The translations under genes and the position numbers were made by a program. Below, one piece after another: positions 31,653 through 42,006 of a stretch of 64,000 nucleotides of DNA. Origin of the DNA: VRUE01 sp963816785 (GTDB lineage: Bacteria > Actinomycetota > Thermoleophilia > Solirubrobacterales > 70-9); NCBI GenBank assembly GCA_963816785.1, contig CAWFLL010000004.1, positions 62,001-126,000 of the forward strand, in the 5' to 3' direction. Position 1 is the first letter of the stretch; each line of letters opens with the position of its first letter. A model generated the notes under the pieces. That model was not told the DNA's origin, did no database searches, and saw nothing but the letters and a program-made list of their open reading frames with translations.

Positions 31653-31723
31653 AGGCGCCTACCGGAATCGAACCGGTGTAAACGGCTTTGCAGGCCGCTG
31701 CGTAGCCACTCCGCCAAGGCGCC
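31653..31723 (-). tRNA. tRNA-Cys (anticodon GCA)
   Basis: A 71-nt cloverleaf. The acceptor is GGCGCCT/AGGCGCC with U73 (a Cys identity element), the anticodon loop CTGCAAA gives GCA, and the T arm is CACCGG-TTCGAAT-CCGGT. CCA is not encoded. It stands alone between hypothetical genes. Confidence 0.93.
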
Positions 31724-31785
31724 GGGCGCTTTCTGGATTCTTCCAGGCCTAATGGGCAGGGACTCTCCTGCCGATCTGGTCCCGG

Positions 31786-31992
31786 ATGGATTCCACCGAG
31801 CGCAATTCAATCCTGCCGAAGTTCGACCGGCGCTTCGTGCGGAACGTATTCGTGGCCGCAGTTGTGGGGGTCGGCCTGGGGTTGCTCGTCGCTGGCGCTT
31901 CCCTCACCTCGGCGCTGCTCGTCGCCCTTGGGGTGGCCGTCGTCTACGCGCTGGTGTTCGTGGTCTGGGGCTGGGCGCGCGAGAGCGCCTAG
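31786..31992 (+). CDS. 68-aa two-helix membrane protein
   Basis: Sequence MDSTERNSILPKFDRRFVRN followed by two adjacent hydrophobic helices (VFVAAVVGVGLGLLVAGASL and LLVALGVAVVYALVFVVWGW) and a short polar end. Coding bias and the clean helix-turn-helix hairpin topology favour a real gene. There is no clear ribosome binding site. The function is unknown. It is convergent with the DUF4188 gene, 19 bp away. Confidence 0.55.
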   Translation: MDSTERNSILPKFDRRFVRNVFVAAVVGVGLGLLVAGASLTSALLVALGVAVVYALVFVVWGWARESA

Positions 31993-32011
31993 CTCTCGCC
32001 TGCCTGCCGGC

Positions 32012-32528
32012 TCAGATCTCGATGCCCTCGGTCGGGGCGCCCTCGGCGTAGGGCTCGTCGCGGATCCCCGCCCGACTGGCGGCCGAGGCCTTGCGGCCGG
32101 CCGCCGGAACCAGGCTCGACGCCATCCCGAGGCCGATCGGCGGCATGTTGTTGTAGACGCACTCGTAGCTGCCGGCCCCGCACGAGGTAGGTCTCGTGCC
32201 AGATGCCGACGTCGCCGTTCGACGCGACCCGTTTGTTGAACGCGACCCAGGCCGGCCAGTGGGCGGCGTCGCGGCTGCGGGCGTAGCTCTCGAGCTGCTC
32301 GAAGGAGCGCCAGTACTGGACCGTCAGCGGTCGCCGCGGGCTGCCGAAGTACTGGTTGGCACCGAGGAACCCGGACTCGGGTTTCCGTTCGAGCTCGCGC
32401 AGCATCCTCGGCATCGCGAAGAAGACGGGCAGCCACTTCCAGACCTTCCAGAACCTGTTGATCCGCATGCCGATCAGGAAGACGACGAAATCGCCCTCGA
32501 TGTCGGCCGTGACGCGCTTGTCGATCAC
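32012..32528 (-). CDS. DUF4188-type monooxygenase-like protein (1-nt frameshift)
   Basis: Start GTG 32528 gives MIDKRVTADIEGDFVVFLIG, then MRINRFWKVWKWLPVFFAMPRMLRELE, GFLGANQYFGSPRRPLTVQYWRS and AWVAFNKRVASNGDVGIWHETYLVR. This is a DUF4188/ABM-like dimeric alpha-beta barrel, sometimes annotated as a transcriptional regulator or phenylacetaldoxime dehydratase-like protein. After YLVR the frame breaks at the GGGG run (plus strand 32176-32179). Removing one base restores GSYECVYNNMPPIGLGMASSL and an end at 32012 (171 aa). This is one base in a homopolymer, so sequence error is likely. Confidence 0.7.
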
Positions 32529-32633
32529 CGTTGCCGTTGCGATATGCCCCTCGGCTTGAAGGCCTCCATTGTTCCACTCCGCTGCGCCTGACCGCGATAG
32601 GCTGGGCGGGCTTCTCGAGGGCGCGGAATTCAG

Positions 32634-33053
32634 ATGATTTCCACGATCGCCGTCGGAACGGACGGAACCCCCACGGCAAACGAGGCGGTCTGGCAGGCCG
32701 CCGAGATCGCCCGCCAGTTCGGAGCCAAGCTGATCCTGTTGAGCGTCTTCAACGACTCGCCGGGTGGATCGGCCGGCGAGGACGTCGAGCTTCAGTGGGC
32801 ATCGAACCCGGCGGCTCGGGTGAGGTCGATCCTCGAGCGGCTCGAGGAGGACCTGAAGCTGGAGGGAATCGAGAGCGAGACACGAGCCGACTCCGGCGAT
32901 CCCGGCAAGGTGCTGGTGCAGCTCGCCGAGGAGTGCGGCGCGGACCTGCTGGTGATCGGCAACAAGGGGATGCAGCGCCGCGTTCTTGGGAGCGTCCCGA
33001 ACACGGTCACGCACCGAGCGAGTTGCTCAGTCCTGGTCGTCAAGACCACCTGA
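32634..33053 (+). CDS. universal stress protein (single UspA domain)
   Basis: A 139-aa protein starting MISTIAVGTDGTPTANEAVWQAAEIARQF and ending with the nucleotide loop VIGNKGMQRRVLGSVPNTVTHRASCSVLVVK, the G-x2-G-x9-G-(S/T) signature of ATP-binding Usp. It stands 105 bp from the divergent DUF4188 gene. Its last 27 bp overlap the convergent disrupted FAD-oxidase gene. Confidence 0.9.
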   Translation: MISTIAVGTDGTPTANEAVWQAAEIARQFGAKLILLSVFNDSPGGSAGEDVELQWASNPAARVRSILERLEEDLKLEGIESETRADSGDPGKVLVQLAEECGADLLVIGNKGMQRRVLGSVPNTVTHRASCSVLVVKTT

Positions 33054-34583
33054 ATCGAGCAACTCCCCGAAGGTCCGCTCGAGAAAGTCGTCTCGCAGAA
33101 TCCCACCCGGGTCGAGCTCCCGCTTCAGGCGGAAGAACTCCACCGCGTGGTCTCCGTACATCGCCGCCAGCGTCTCCCGCTTGGCGAAGACGTTCTTGAC
33201 CAGGTAGACGCGTCCATGGAATTTCTCCCAGAGGACGTCGGCGAGCTCGCTGAAGGCCTCTTTCGCCGCGCTCGAGCGCTTGCGCGGTTGGACGTCTCGA
33301 AGGCGTAGCTCACCGCGAAGCCCGGCAGGTCGGCGCTCGCCGAGAGGAGAAAGGACCGGTCCCGGGGCACGAACAGCACATCGTTCAGCGTCGGCGTCAG
33401 GTCGCGCTCGAGGAGGAAGTCGTGCGCGAACTCGAGCCACTCGACGAGGTCGTCGTCGGCGCGGTCCCAGCCGCCCTCGGCGCCGGGATCGCTGGGGACG
33501 ACGAACGTCTGCTGGACGTTCTGCATCTTGAACCCGAGGCGCTTGGCGATCCGCTTCGCGCGCGCGTTGCCGTCCATGAAGAAGCGTGAAGCCCTCGAGG
33601 TCGTCGACGTACTCCGTCGCCGTCCTTGAACAGGAAGCGAACGTAGAAGCGCCACATCAGCTTCGAGAGGAACGGACTCCGCATCAACCACTCGACGAGG
33701 ACGCGCAGCGCGAGCTGCGGCCGGTGCAGCGCCATCCGCCGGCGGGTGCGGGTCGTCGGCGAAGGTCGAGGTGAAGAGCAGTGCCGACTTGCGTGCCCGT
33801 CGCCGCGCGTGTCGAGGGCCGACCAGATCGCGTCGAGCTTCTCCGGGTCGTGGGGTCGGAGTCCTCGAGATAGGTGCGTTTCGCGGTCGGGACGAGGTCC
33901 GCCGCGAGGTCGCCGGAAGGTGTCGAACTTGCGGACGATCGTGCGCACCGCGATCTCGCTCGCCCGCTTCCGCCCGCCGGGAGCACGCGGTAGGTGATCG
34001 AGACGACGGCGCCGAGGTACCCGAGCCCGCCGATGACGCCGCAGAACGCGCGCTCCTCCTGCGTCCACGAGGGCGGCTCGTCCTTGGCCGGCGGGAGTAC
34101 AGGCGATCAGGTCGCCCTCCGGGGTCAGCAGGTCGAAGCTCTCGATCCACTCCCCTTCTTTGCCGTAGGACGGCGAGAACCGGGAGAGGCAGTCGCCGGA
34201 CAGGGTGCCGCCCGCCGTGGCGTGCTCGGTCGTCACCGTCACCGCCGGCACCAGGCCGAGCGGCTTCAGCTTCGCGAGGATCGCGCCCCAGGTCGCCCCG
34301 GGCCCACCCGCATCCTCTCCTCGTCGAGCACCTCGATCGTGTCGAGGCGCAACATCGAGACGACGAGGTCATCGCCGAGCGACTGGCCGTCGAACGAGTG
34401 CGCGCCGGCGCGGAGCGTCACCCGTCGCCCGGCCTCGCGGGCCTCGGCGAAGATCGCGCGGAGCTGGTCAACATCGGTTGGGGCCGGACCTCCGCCTGAG
34501 CTCGAGTACAGCCCCGAGTAGCAGCCGAGCTTCTCTTCGGCACTCGACAGGTCGAAGGGCGGATGCGTCGTCGCACCGGTCAC
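33027..34583 (-). pseudogene. FAD-linked oxidase (PCMH-type), broken by many frameshifts
   Basis: Fragments in all three minus frames assemble into one FAD-binding oxidase of about 515 aa. The N-terminus is MTGATTHPPFDLSSAEEKLG with VTLRAGAHSFDGQSLGDDLV (PP-loop of the PCMH FAD domain). Then comes PAVTVTTEHATAGGTLSGDC with FSPSYGKEGEWIESFDLLTPEGDLIAC. Later pieces are NDVLFVPRDRSFLLSASADL and EKFHGRVYLVKNVFAKRETL, with RLKRELDPGGILRDDFLERTF at the C-terminus. About ten 1-nt shifts between 33.27 and 34.31 kb are needed, so the gene is dead or this stretch is poorly sequenced. It resembles FAD/FMN-containing lactone or alcohol oxidases; the substrate is unknown. Confidence 0.65.
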
Positions 34584-34632
34584 GTACGGCGAAGCCTAAC
34601 CGCTGTTGTGGTGCTAGCTTGCGACTGGACGG

Positions 34633-37600
34633 ATGGACCCCGTGGAAACCGTGACGGTGTTGTTCACCGACCTCGTCGACAGCACCGGGATGACAATGCG
34701 GGTCGGCCCCGCCGCGGCGGAGGAGATCCGCCTTGAGCATTTCAGCCTCCTCCGTGAGGCGATCGATGAGACCGGCGGCGAGGAGATCAAGAACCTCGGC
34801 GACGGCCTGATGGTGACGTTCGGCAGCGCCTCGGCCGCGCTCGCGTGCGGCGCCGAGATGCAGCGGAGGATCGCACGGCGGAATCGCCGCGCTGCGGAGC
34901 CGCTCTCGGTGCGGATCGGCGTCAGCCTCGGCGAGGCGACCAGGCGCGAGGACGACTACTTCGGACACCCCGTGATCGAGGCATCGCGTCTCTGCGCGGC
35001 GGCAAGGGGAGACGAGGTGTTGGTGTCGGATCTGGTCCGGGCGATGGCCAGCAATCGCGGCTATGAGCTGGAGGCGGTCGGCGACCTCGAGCTGAAGGGC
35101 ATGGACGAGCCGCTCACGACCTTTCGGCTCGCGTGGCGCTCCGGTGGTGACCGGGCTCAGATCCCGCTGCCGGCCCGGCTCGCGAAAACGCCGGCGGTCG
35201 AGCTTCGTCGGTCGCACGGAGGAGCGCGCGCTAGCTCGATGAAATCGGCGCCGCCGCAGAGGCCGGCCACCGGCAGGTGGCGCTGGTCTCAGGAGAGCCC
35301 GGTATCGGCAAGACGCGGCTGGCGATCCAGGCGGCGCTCGACCTGCACGGGCGCGGCGCCGCCGTCCTCGTCGGGCGCAGCACCGAGGATGTCGACCCTC
35401 CCCACCGCCCCTGGGCCGAAGCCCTCACCCACTACGTCGAGCACGCGCCGCAGCCCGTGATCGAACGCCATGTCGAGCGCCACGGCGGCGAGCTGACACG
35501 GCTCGCCCCCGGCCTCGCCGATCGGGTCGCCGATCTCCCTGCCCCGAAACAGACGGACTCCGAGACCGAGCGCTATCTGCTCCGCGCCGCGGCGATCGGC
35601 CTGCTGGACGAGGCGACCCGCGAGCAGGCGGTCGTGATCGTCCTCGATGACCTGCAGTGGGCGGACTCCCAGAGTTTGGCCCTGCTCAAGCAACTCGTTG
35701 CCTCGACCGCCGACGCGGAGCTGCTCGTGCTGGGGATCCATCGTGACTCGGAACTGACCCGGGGCCATCCCCTCAACCAGCTGCTGGGCGACCTGCGGCG
35801 TGAGGAGGGAGTGAGGCGGATCAGCCTGACCGGATTCGGGAAGAAGGACGTCGGGTCGCTGATGCAGGCGGTGCTGGGCGACGACCTCCCCGAGGAGAGC
35901 GCAGTCCTGGCCGAGGAGATCAGCCGCGAGACGGACGGCAACCCGTTCTTCGTCGCCGAGATCCTCCGTCACCTCGATGAAGCCGGAGCTATGGCCAGGG
36001 ACGAGGGCGGGCGCTGGGCGCTGACCCTCTCGCTCGGAGAGATCGGGCTGCCGCAGAGCATCCGCGAGGTGGTCATAAGCAGGGCCGAGCGCCTGGGGGG
36101 AGATGCGGCATCGCTGCTCTCCACCGCCTCCGTCATCGGTCGCAACTTCGATCTCGACCTGCTGGCGCGGACCGTGAGCAGAAGCGAGGAGGAGGTGCTC
36201 GATCATCTCGACGGCGCCGTCCGGGTCGCGCTCCTGCACGAGGGCCGCTCGCCGGGTCGATTCATCTTCGCGCATTCCCTCGTCAACACCACCCTCTACG
36301 ACGACCTCGGCGCGACCCGGCGGGCGCAGATCCACCGCCAGGTGGCGGAGGGGTTGGAAGGGCTGTGCGGCGACGATCCCGGTGAGCGCTCCGAGGAGCT
36401 CGCCCTGCACTGGTTGCGCACGACGACGCCGCAGATGCCGCTGAAGGCGGTCCGGCACTCGATCCGCGCCGGCGAGCGAGCGCTCACCGCGCTGGCCCCC
36501 GCCGAGGCGCTGAGCTGGTTCGAGCGCGCAATCGAGGTGATCGACCAGACGCCCGACCCCGATCCCGGCCTGCACTGCGACGCGCTGATCGGGCTCGGAG
36601 ATGCCCAGCGCCAGCTCGGGAACCCCGATTACAGCGAGACTCTGCTCGAGGCGAGCGACCTGGCCCGGGAGCTGACGGATGGCAGGCGGATGGCGCGCGC
36701 CGCGGAGGCGAACACGCGAGGGTTCAGCAGCGTCGTCGGGCAGGTCGACCAACGCCGGGTCGAGGCTCTGGAGGCGGCATTGGAGCTGTGCGAAGAGGAC
36801 AAGCAGCGTGCCTCGCTGCTCTCGCTGCTCGCCGTCGAGCTGAGCTACGCGGCGGAGCTCGATCGACGGCTGAGCCTGAGCGCCGAGGCGGTGAAGCTGG
36901 CGCGGGAGAGCGGCGATCGCCATGCTCTCGCCTGGGCCCTGGCGAGGCGCCAGATCGCGATCGCCGCCCCGCAGACCCTGACCGAGCGGCTTGCCGAGGC
37001 GGAGGAGGTGGTCGCGCTCGCCGAAGAGCTCGACGATCCGATGCTCCGCTACTGGGCCTCCGTGTGGCAGGGGCTGCCTGCCCTCGATGTCGGCGATTTC
37101 GAGACGGCTGCACGCGGCAGGAAATGCAGGAAGAGATCGCCGAGGCCACCGGGCAGCCGATGTTCCATTGGGTGAACACGTTCGCGCCCGCGCTGCTGGC
37201 GACACTGGCCGGCGACTTCGACCTGGCCGAGGAGATCACCAACCGCTCTGCCGAGCTGGGCTCCGAGGCCGGGCAGCCCGATGTGCTGGCGATCTATGCG
37301 GCCCAGATCCATGTGATCCGCTACGAGCAGGGCCGCCTCGCGGAGATCCTCGAGATCCAGGAGCAGGCGCTCGAGGAGGCGCCTCTGGTGGATGCCTACG
37401 CCAGCGCGCTCGCCCTGAGCTATTGCGAGCTGGAGGACGCCGACAAGGCCCGGGCTGTCCTGGAGCGGTTCGCCGCCGTCGGGTTCGAGGTCACCCCAAC
37501 CCCCTCATCCAAGACGGCACTCTGCTTTCTCGCCGAGGCCGCCGCCAGGTTGAACGAGTGGGAGGCCGCGGAGATCCTCTACGAGCGGCTGCTGCCCTGG

Positions 37601-37960
37601 CGCGAGCAGCTCAGCTACACGGGGGTCACCATGTTCGGCCCGATCGAGCGCTACCTCGGCCTCGCCGCGACCTGCCTGGGACGATTTGACGACGCCGAAG
37701 CGCACTTCCGGCGCTCGGCCGCGACCTGCGAGAGGATCGAGGCTCCGACCTGGCTCGCCCGGACCCGCCATGAGTGGGCGCTGATGCTCTGGAACCGTGG
37801 CGGGCCGGACGATCGGGAGGGGGCCGAAGCGTTGCTCTCCCAGTCGCTCGAGGCGGCGATTGCCTACGGGTGCAGCTCCCTGGAGCGGCGTGTCCGCACC
37901 GCAATCGAGGACCCCGATCGTTCCCTGGAGTTGCCGCTGGGTCGATCCAGCGCGGACTGA
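34633..37960 (+). pseudogene. class III adenylate/guanylate cyclase with AAA ATPase and TPR-like region (three frameshifts)
   Basis: One gene of about 1109 aa in three frames. Residues 1-175 are a class III cyclase domain (VTVLFTDLVDST, NLGDGLMVTFGSA, RIGVSLGEATRREDDYFGHPVIEASRLCAAA). A linker FVGRTEERAL leads into a STAND/AAA ATPase with Walker A GEPGIGKTRLA and Walker B VIVLDDLQWADSQSLALL. The rest is a TPR-like helical repeat array to GRSSAD. Frame breaks are at about 35200, 35237 and 37107. Such cyclase-ATPase-TPR regulators are abundant in actinobacteria. If the breaks are sequence errors the protein is complete. The second metal-binding Asp of the cyclase is not clear, so catalysis is unproven. 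Confidence 0.8.
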
Positions 37961-38179
37961 GCTCCCGGTCGATGTCGCGCTCGGGACCGCCGGCGCAAGC
38001 ACCTGTTGTTCCTGCGGACCTTGCGTTTGATGCAGGGCTTTGCGTTCGAGCCGCTTGTCCCCTGAGGGCGTTGCACCTCCGCTATCCTGGCTGCCTGAGC
38101 GATGAGGCTCGCTCCATAACCGCGGCTTCGTCGCTGATGGCCTCTACCGCCCGTCCAAGAGACGCGAGTGGAGGTCTGA
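37961..38179. other. 219-bp intergenic region upstream of the antiporter
   Basis: No ORF. A TATCCT hexamer (about 38091) is the best -10 candidate, without a convincing -35. Confidence 0.3.
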
Positions 38180-39388
38180 ATGGAGCCCGTCCAACTAGCA
38201 GCAATACTCGCCGCGGTCGTCGTCCTCGCCAGCATGATCTCGGTCGAGGCCGGCGTCTCCGGTGGCGCTGATCGAGCTTGCCCTGGGGGTGGTCGTCGGC
38301 AACGTTTTTGGGCTCGACCCGAACCAGGAATGGCTCGACGTTCATCGCCACCTTCGCCTCGGTAGTCCTGACCTTCCTGGCCGGGGTGAGATCGACCCTG
38401 ACGACTTCCGCGAACGCATCGGCGCGGCGATCGTCGGATCGGGGTCGTCTCCTTCATCGGGCCGTTTGTCGTCACCTCGCTGCTCGCCCATTTCGCGCTC
38501 GGCTGGACGGTGAAGGCGGCCCTGATCGGCGGGCACGGCGCTCTCCACGACCTCGCTGGCGGTCGTCTACGCCGTCCTGGTCGAGACGCGGCCTCAACGC
38601 CACGCCGGATCGGCAAGCTGATCATGAGCGCCTGCTTCGTCACCGACATGGGCACGGCGATCGCGCTCTCGGCGATCTTCATCAAGCCGAACACCTGGTT
38701 CCCCGCCTTCCTGGTCGTCTCGATCGGCGCTGATCCTGCTCGTGCCGCAAGGTGGCGCCGTGGTTCTTCCGCCGTTACGGGGACCGTGTGATCGAGCCGG
38801 AGATCAAGCTCGTCTTCGCCTGCCTGTTGGTGTTGATGGTGCGTGGCCGAAGCGGCAAAGGGCCATGCGGTGCTGCCCGCGTTCGTGCTCGGGCTGGTGA
38901 TGGCGAAGCATTACCAGCAGCACCGCCTCGAGCAGGAGCGGCTGCGGGTGGTCGCCTTCGCCTTCCTCACGCCCTTCTTCTTCCTGCGCGGCGGGCTCAA
39001 TGTCTCGCTTGGAGCGGTCTTCGCCAACCTCGGCCTGCTCGCAGCCCTGTTCGGCGCCAAGATGGCACCGAAGGTCGGCCTGATCCTGCCGCTGGCCCGC
39101 CGTTACGTCCCGCGGCACGCCACCTTCACGACCCTGCTGATGAGCACCGGGCTGACCTTTGGGACGATCTCCTCGCTCTACGGGCTCAGCGCGGGGATCA
39201 TCGACCGCACGCAGTTCTCGCTGCTCGTCACCGTGGTCGTGCTCTCGGCGATCATCCCGACGGCGATCGCCCAGCGCTGGTTCTCGCCCGATGTGGAGGT
39301 CGAGATGGAAGAGGATCGAACACAAGGAATTGAGCGTGCGCCGACAGGGCCGCCTCGCCAACCCCTCCCCGCAGGAGAGCAAGCATGA
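38180..39388 (+). pseudogene. cation:proton antiporter (CPA2/KefB type), first half frameshifted
   Basis: The span equals 403 codons, a usual length. Pieces in three frames give MEPVQLAAILAAVVVLASMI, VALIELALGVVVGNVFGLDP, FIATFASVVLTFLAG, EIDPDDFRERIGAAIVG, GVVSFIGPFVVTSLLAHFAL, LIMSACFVTDMGTAIALSAIF and LILLVPKVAPWF. From 38843 on the frame is clean (AKGHAVLPAFVLGLVMAKHY to FSLLVTVVVLSAIIPTAIAQRWF). This is a CPA2-type Na+(K+)/H+ exchanger with about 12 helices. About ten 1-nt shifts crowd into 38.25-38.84 kb. The intact second half and coupling to the next gene (ATGA) argue that the true gene may be intact and this patch badly sequenced. Confidence 0.75.
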
Positions 39389-39816
39389 CCCCTTACAAGT
39401 TCGACAACGTCCTAGTCGCCGTCGACGGCTCCGACGGGGCCGGGCGGGCGCTCGACTGCGCCCTCTCCCTCGTCTCGCGCTTGGGGGGGCGGCTGACCGC
39501 GCTCGCTGTGGAGGGGAAGCTGCCCGCCTACGCGGCCTCGATCGGCGAGGTCGAGGAGGTAAGGCGCGAGAAGGACAGCTTCTTCGCCAACGTGCTCGAC
39601 GAGGCCAAACGTCAAGCGCAGGCGCGCGATGTGGAGCTATCGACCCACCTGGTGCCCGGCCACGCCGCCGAGGTGATTGCCCACTACGCGAAGGCCCGCG
39701 GGCACGATCTGATCGTAATCGGGCACCGCGGTCACTTCCTCGGCGACTACCTGCTCGGCTCAACGGCCGACCGAGTTGCCCATCACGCCCACTGTCCCGT
39801 GATCGTCGTCCGTTGA
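39385..39816 (+). CDS. universal stress protein, coupled to the antiporter
   Basis: A 143-aa single UspA domain: FDNVLVAVDGSDGAGRALDC at the start, and the ATP loop IGHRGHFLGDYLLGSTADRVAHHAHCPVIVV at the end. ATG 39385 overlaps the antiporter TGA by 4 nt. Fusion or coupling of Usp domains with CPA2 antiporters is a known arrangement, so this Usp probably modulates the transporter (inference from the overlap). Confidence 0.92.
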   Translation: MTPYKFDNVLVAVDGSDGAGRALDCALSLVSRLGGRLTALAVEGKLPAYAASIGEVEEVRREKDSFFANVLDEAKRQAQARDVELSTHLVPGHAAEVIAHYAKARGHDLIVIGHRGHFLGDYLLGSTADRVAHHAHCPVIVVR

Positions 39817-39847
39817 AGGTCGTCGCGGGAAAGGCATCGTGGCCAAT

Positions 39848-39876
39848 TTGAACCCACGACATTCTGCATGGCAAGC
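39848..39876. repeat. degenerate tRNA-Gly 3'-half fragment
   Basis: TTGAACCCACGAC-ATTCTGCATGGCAAGC resembles the T-arm/anticodon part of tRNA-Gly at 49046-49119 (same orientation) with a few mismatches and without the acceptor end. It is probably an old att-type relic. Confidence 0.5.
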
Positions 39877-39912
39877 GGGTCGCCGGAATCTCACGCGAAG
39901 CACCTTTTCCTG

Positions 39913-40068
39913 TCACCGGGCCCGGTCCCGCCGCCACAGCCAGCCAAGGAGCGCGCCGGCGACCAGCCCGGCCTCGGGCGCCAAGGGGACCTCGGTGGTC
40001 ACGCTGACGAGGATGCCGACTGCCAACCCAATCACCGCGCCAACCACAATCACGGCTCCGGTGCTCAT
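39913..40068 (-). CDS. 51-aa membrane protein
   Basis: A small ORF with ATG 40068 and TGA at 39913. It starts MSTGAVIVVGAVIGLAVGIL, continues VSVTTEVPLAPEAGLVAGALLGWLW and ends in RRDRAR. It has two hydrophobic helices and a basic C-terminus, so the loop should face outward. No ribosome binding site is obvious. The pattern of a glycine-zipper-like first helix (GAVIGLAVG) suggests helix-helix packing. Unknown function; the call rests on topology and codon bias only. Confidence 0.5.
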   Translation of the reverse strand: MSTGAVIVVGAVIGLAVGILVSVTTEVPLAPEAGLVAGALLGWLWRRDRAR

Positions 40069-40293
40069 GTCGCCCACACAGTCACCCTACGCGTCTGCCG
40101 CACCCTCACCCGCCCGGCGGCTTGTAAATCGTCGCTAAGAGTCCTCCTTCGCGTGAAACCGCAAGCACCGCTCTCAGTCAATCCTCGGGCATGGCAAGAG
40201 CGCATTAGAACGGCGTATCCCGGCCGAGGGGAACGACACCGAACTCAAGTGAGGTCTACTGCGCTGGGATAGCGCCGCTCTTTCAGCCAGAAT

Positions 40294-40857
40294 ATGGCCG
40301 TGGGCAGGCTGATCTACTCCCTGATCGCATCGCTCGACGGGTACATCGAGGATGAAGGCGGCCGATTCGATTGGGCGACGCCGAGCGATGAGGTCCACGC
40401 CTATGTCAACGAGATCGAGCGCGGAATCGGCACCTACCTCTACGGCCGCGGCATGTACGAGACGATGGTCGCCTGGGAGACGATGGACACCGGCCCAGAG
40501 CAGGCGGCTGTAATCCGCGAGTACGCGGAGCTCTGGCGAGCCGCCGAGAAGGTCGTTTTCTCGAGCTCGCTGCCGGAGGTCGGGGGCGCGAGGACCCGGC
40601 TCGAGCGGTCCTTCAACCCGGCCGAGATCCGCGAGATGAAGGCCGCCGTAACTGACAACCTCAGCATCGGCGGGCCCACTCTGGCGGCCAGCGCGTTTGA
40701 GGCCAACCTGGTCGACGAGTGCCACCTCTTCCTGCACCCGGTCGTCGTAGGCGGCGGCAAGCGGGCCCTGCCTGGGGGCGTCCGCCTCGAGCTCGAGCTG
40801 CTGGACGAGCGCCACTTCACAGACGGCGTTGTTCACCTCCACTACGGGCGCCGTTAG
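40294..40857 (+). CDS. dihydrofolate-reductase-family protein (RibD C-terminal-like)
   Basis: A 187-aa protein. It starts MAVGRLIYSLIASLDGYIEDEGGRFDWATPSDEVHAYVNE. Middle motifs are YLYGRGMYETMVAWETMD and KVVFSSSLPEVGGARTRLERSFNPAEIREMK. The dinucleotide-binding part is LSIGGPTLAASAFEANLVDECHLFLHPVVVGGGKRAL. It is a DHFR-fold NADPH reductase of the YyaP/RibD_C type; the substrate is unknown and a true folate role is unlikely. It stands alone between tRNA-Gly relics. Confidence 0.9.
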   Translation: MAVGRLIYSLIASLDGYIEDEGGRFDWATPSDEVHAYVNEIERGIGTYLYGRGMYETMVAWETMDTGPEQAAVIREYAELWRAAEKVVFSSSLPEVGGARTRLERSFNPAEIREMKAAVTDNLSIGGPTLAASAFEANLVDECHLFLHPVVVGGGKRALPGGVRLELELLDERHFTDGVVHLHYGRR

Positions 40858-40943
40858 CAACCCCGTTCACCGGGGGAAGCGGAGATCTTCGGCGTAGTGT
40901 CAGCCATTCGCCGCCTCCCCATAAGGCGCTGCTGCTACGAGGG

Positions 40944-40964
40944 AGCCCCGCCTGAGCGGGGCTT
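40944..40964. terminator. terminator next to truncated tRNA-Gly copy
   Basis: AGCCCCGC-CTGA-GCGGGGCT stem of 8 bp followed by TCC. It is adjacent to the tRNA-Gly 3' fragment in the position of a tRNA terminator. Confidence 0.65.
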
Positions 40965-40969
40965 CCTCG

Positions 40970-41015
40970 GAAGCGGCTGATGGGATTCGAACCCACGACC
41001 TTTTGCATGGCAAGC
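40970..41015 (-). repeat. truncated tRNA-Gly 3' half (direct repeat of 49044-49089)
   Basis: 46 bp with one mismatch to the intact tRNA-Gly gene, covering discriminator, acceptor 3' strand, T arm and anticodon loop, then unrelated sequence. Same orientation as the intact gene; typical of an att repeat left by integration into a tRNA 3' end. Confidence 0.75.
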
Positions 41016-41270
41016 GGCTGGCGAGCCCGCCTCATGTAGGCGAATTCGGCCATCCAAGGCGAAGAACGCCCCTGCCGATCGCTGTCGATACCGGTGGACA
41101 GCGGGCAAAAGGAAGCTGTTTGTCCAATTGGAAACGATCAGTCCCAGCAATGGCGTAACGTCGGCCGCCTAAGAAAGGCGGTCCAGTCGGGGCAGTTGGC
41201 TGTCCAGATTGAGACGTAGTCGGGGTCAAGAACATCTTCGCCCGTCGCAACCGAAAGGACTAATTTCACC

Positions 41271-41998
41271 ATGAAACGTTTCAGACACCCAATTCGCGCG
41301 AACCGCGAACCCTTCGGCAAGGCCGCCGGTTTGGTGGTTGCCATCGTTGCGCTCGTCTTCGCGATGGTCGGTGGTGCCTATGCCGCCGGCGCCCTCACCG
41401 GTAAGCAGAAGAAGGAAGTCAAGAAGATCGCCAAGAAATACGCCGGTGAAGCTGGTCCCGCGGGTCAGCAGGGCAAAGAAGGGAAACAGGGACCGACCGG
41501 CCCAGAAGGCCCGCAGGGGCCATCCACGGGTCCGGCGAGCGGGGACCTGACCGGTAGTTACCCGGGCCCCCAGATCGCGCCCGACGCGGTGACGAGCGGC
41601 AAGATCGCCGACGGAGCAGTGACGAGCGCCGACCTCGCTCCCACCGAGAACGTCCACAGCGTCACGCTGAATAACTGCGTCGGGGCCACCAAATGGACGG
41701 GTGCACCCGGCTTTGCCCGCCAGCCCGGCTTCTGGAAGGACCCAACCGGTGTGGTCCACCTGCAGGGAGCGGTCAGCTGCTCAGGGGACGCCACCGAGGG
41801 CGGCGCCATCTTCTCGCTTCCAGCCGGCTACCAACCGTCACTCAAGGCGTGGTCCGCTTCGGGGTCCTCGGTGGCGGCGCTGTGCTCGTGCAGATCGGGA
41901 TACTCGACGACGGCAGCGGGAACGTCGTCTACGACGGCCCGACCGGCACCAGTATCGACGACTACATCTCACTGGATGGGGTCACCTTCAGACCCTGA
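41271..41998 (+). CDS. secreted protein with short collagen-like segment (1-nt frameshift)
   Basis: Starts MKRFRHPIRANREPFGKAAG and has a signal-anchor helix (LVVAIVALVFAMVGGAYAAG). A Gly-x-y stretch follows (GEAGPAGQQGKEGKQGPTG to GPEGPQGPS), then GSYPGPQIAPDAVTSGKIAD with repeats of the DAVTSGKIADGAVTSADLAP type. The C-terminal part is beta-rich (GFWKDPTGVVHLQGAVSCSG, IFSLPAGYQPSLK). At about 41840 one base is missing in AAGGCGTGG. Restoring it gives GVVRFGVLGGGAVLVQIGIL and an end at 41998 (242 aa). The C-terminal domain matches that of the gene at 59823. Surface or secreted; function unknown. Confidence 0.75.
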
Positions 41999-42006
41999 CG
42001 CGGCAA

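Larger units (their letters stand above)
40858..41270. other. 413-bp region with terminator and tRNA-Gly relic
   Basis: Contains a terminator (40944-40964), the truncated tRNA-Gly copy (40970-41015) and then about 250 bp with no gene. A small hairpin (GCCGCCT AAGA AAGGCGG, about 41162-41180) and a short symmetric TCCAATTGGA (about 41126) are present but unexplained. Confidence 0.5.
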
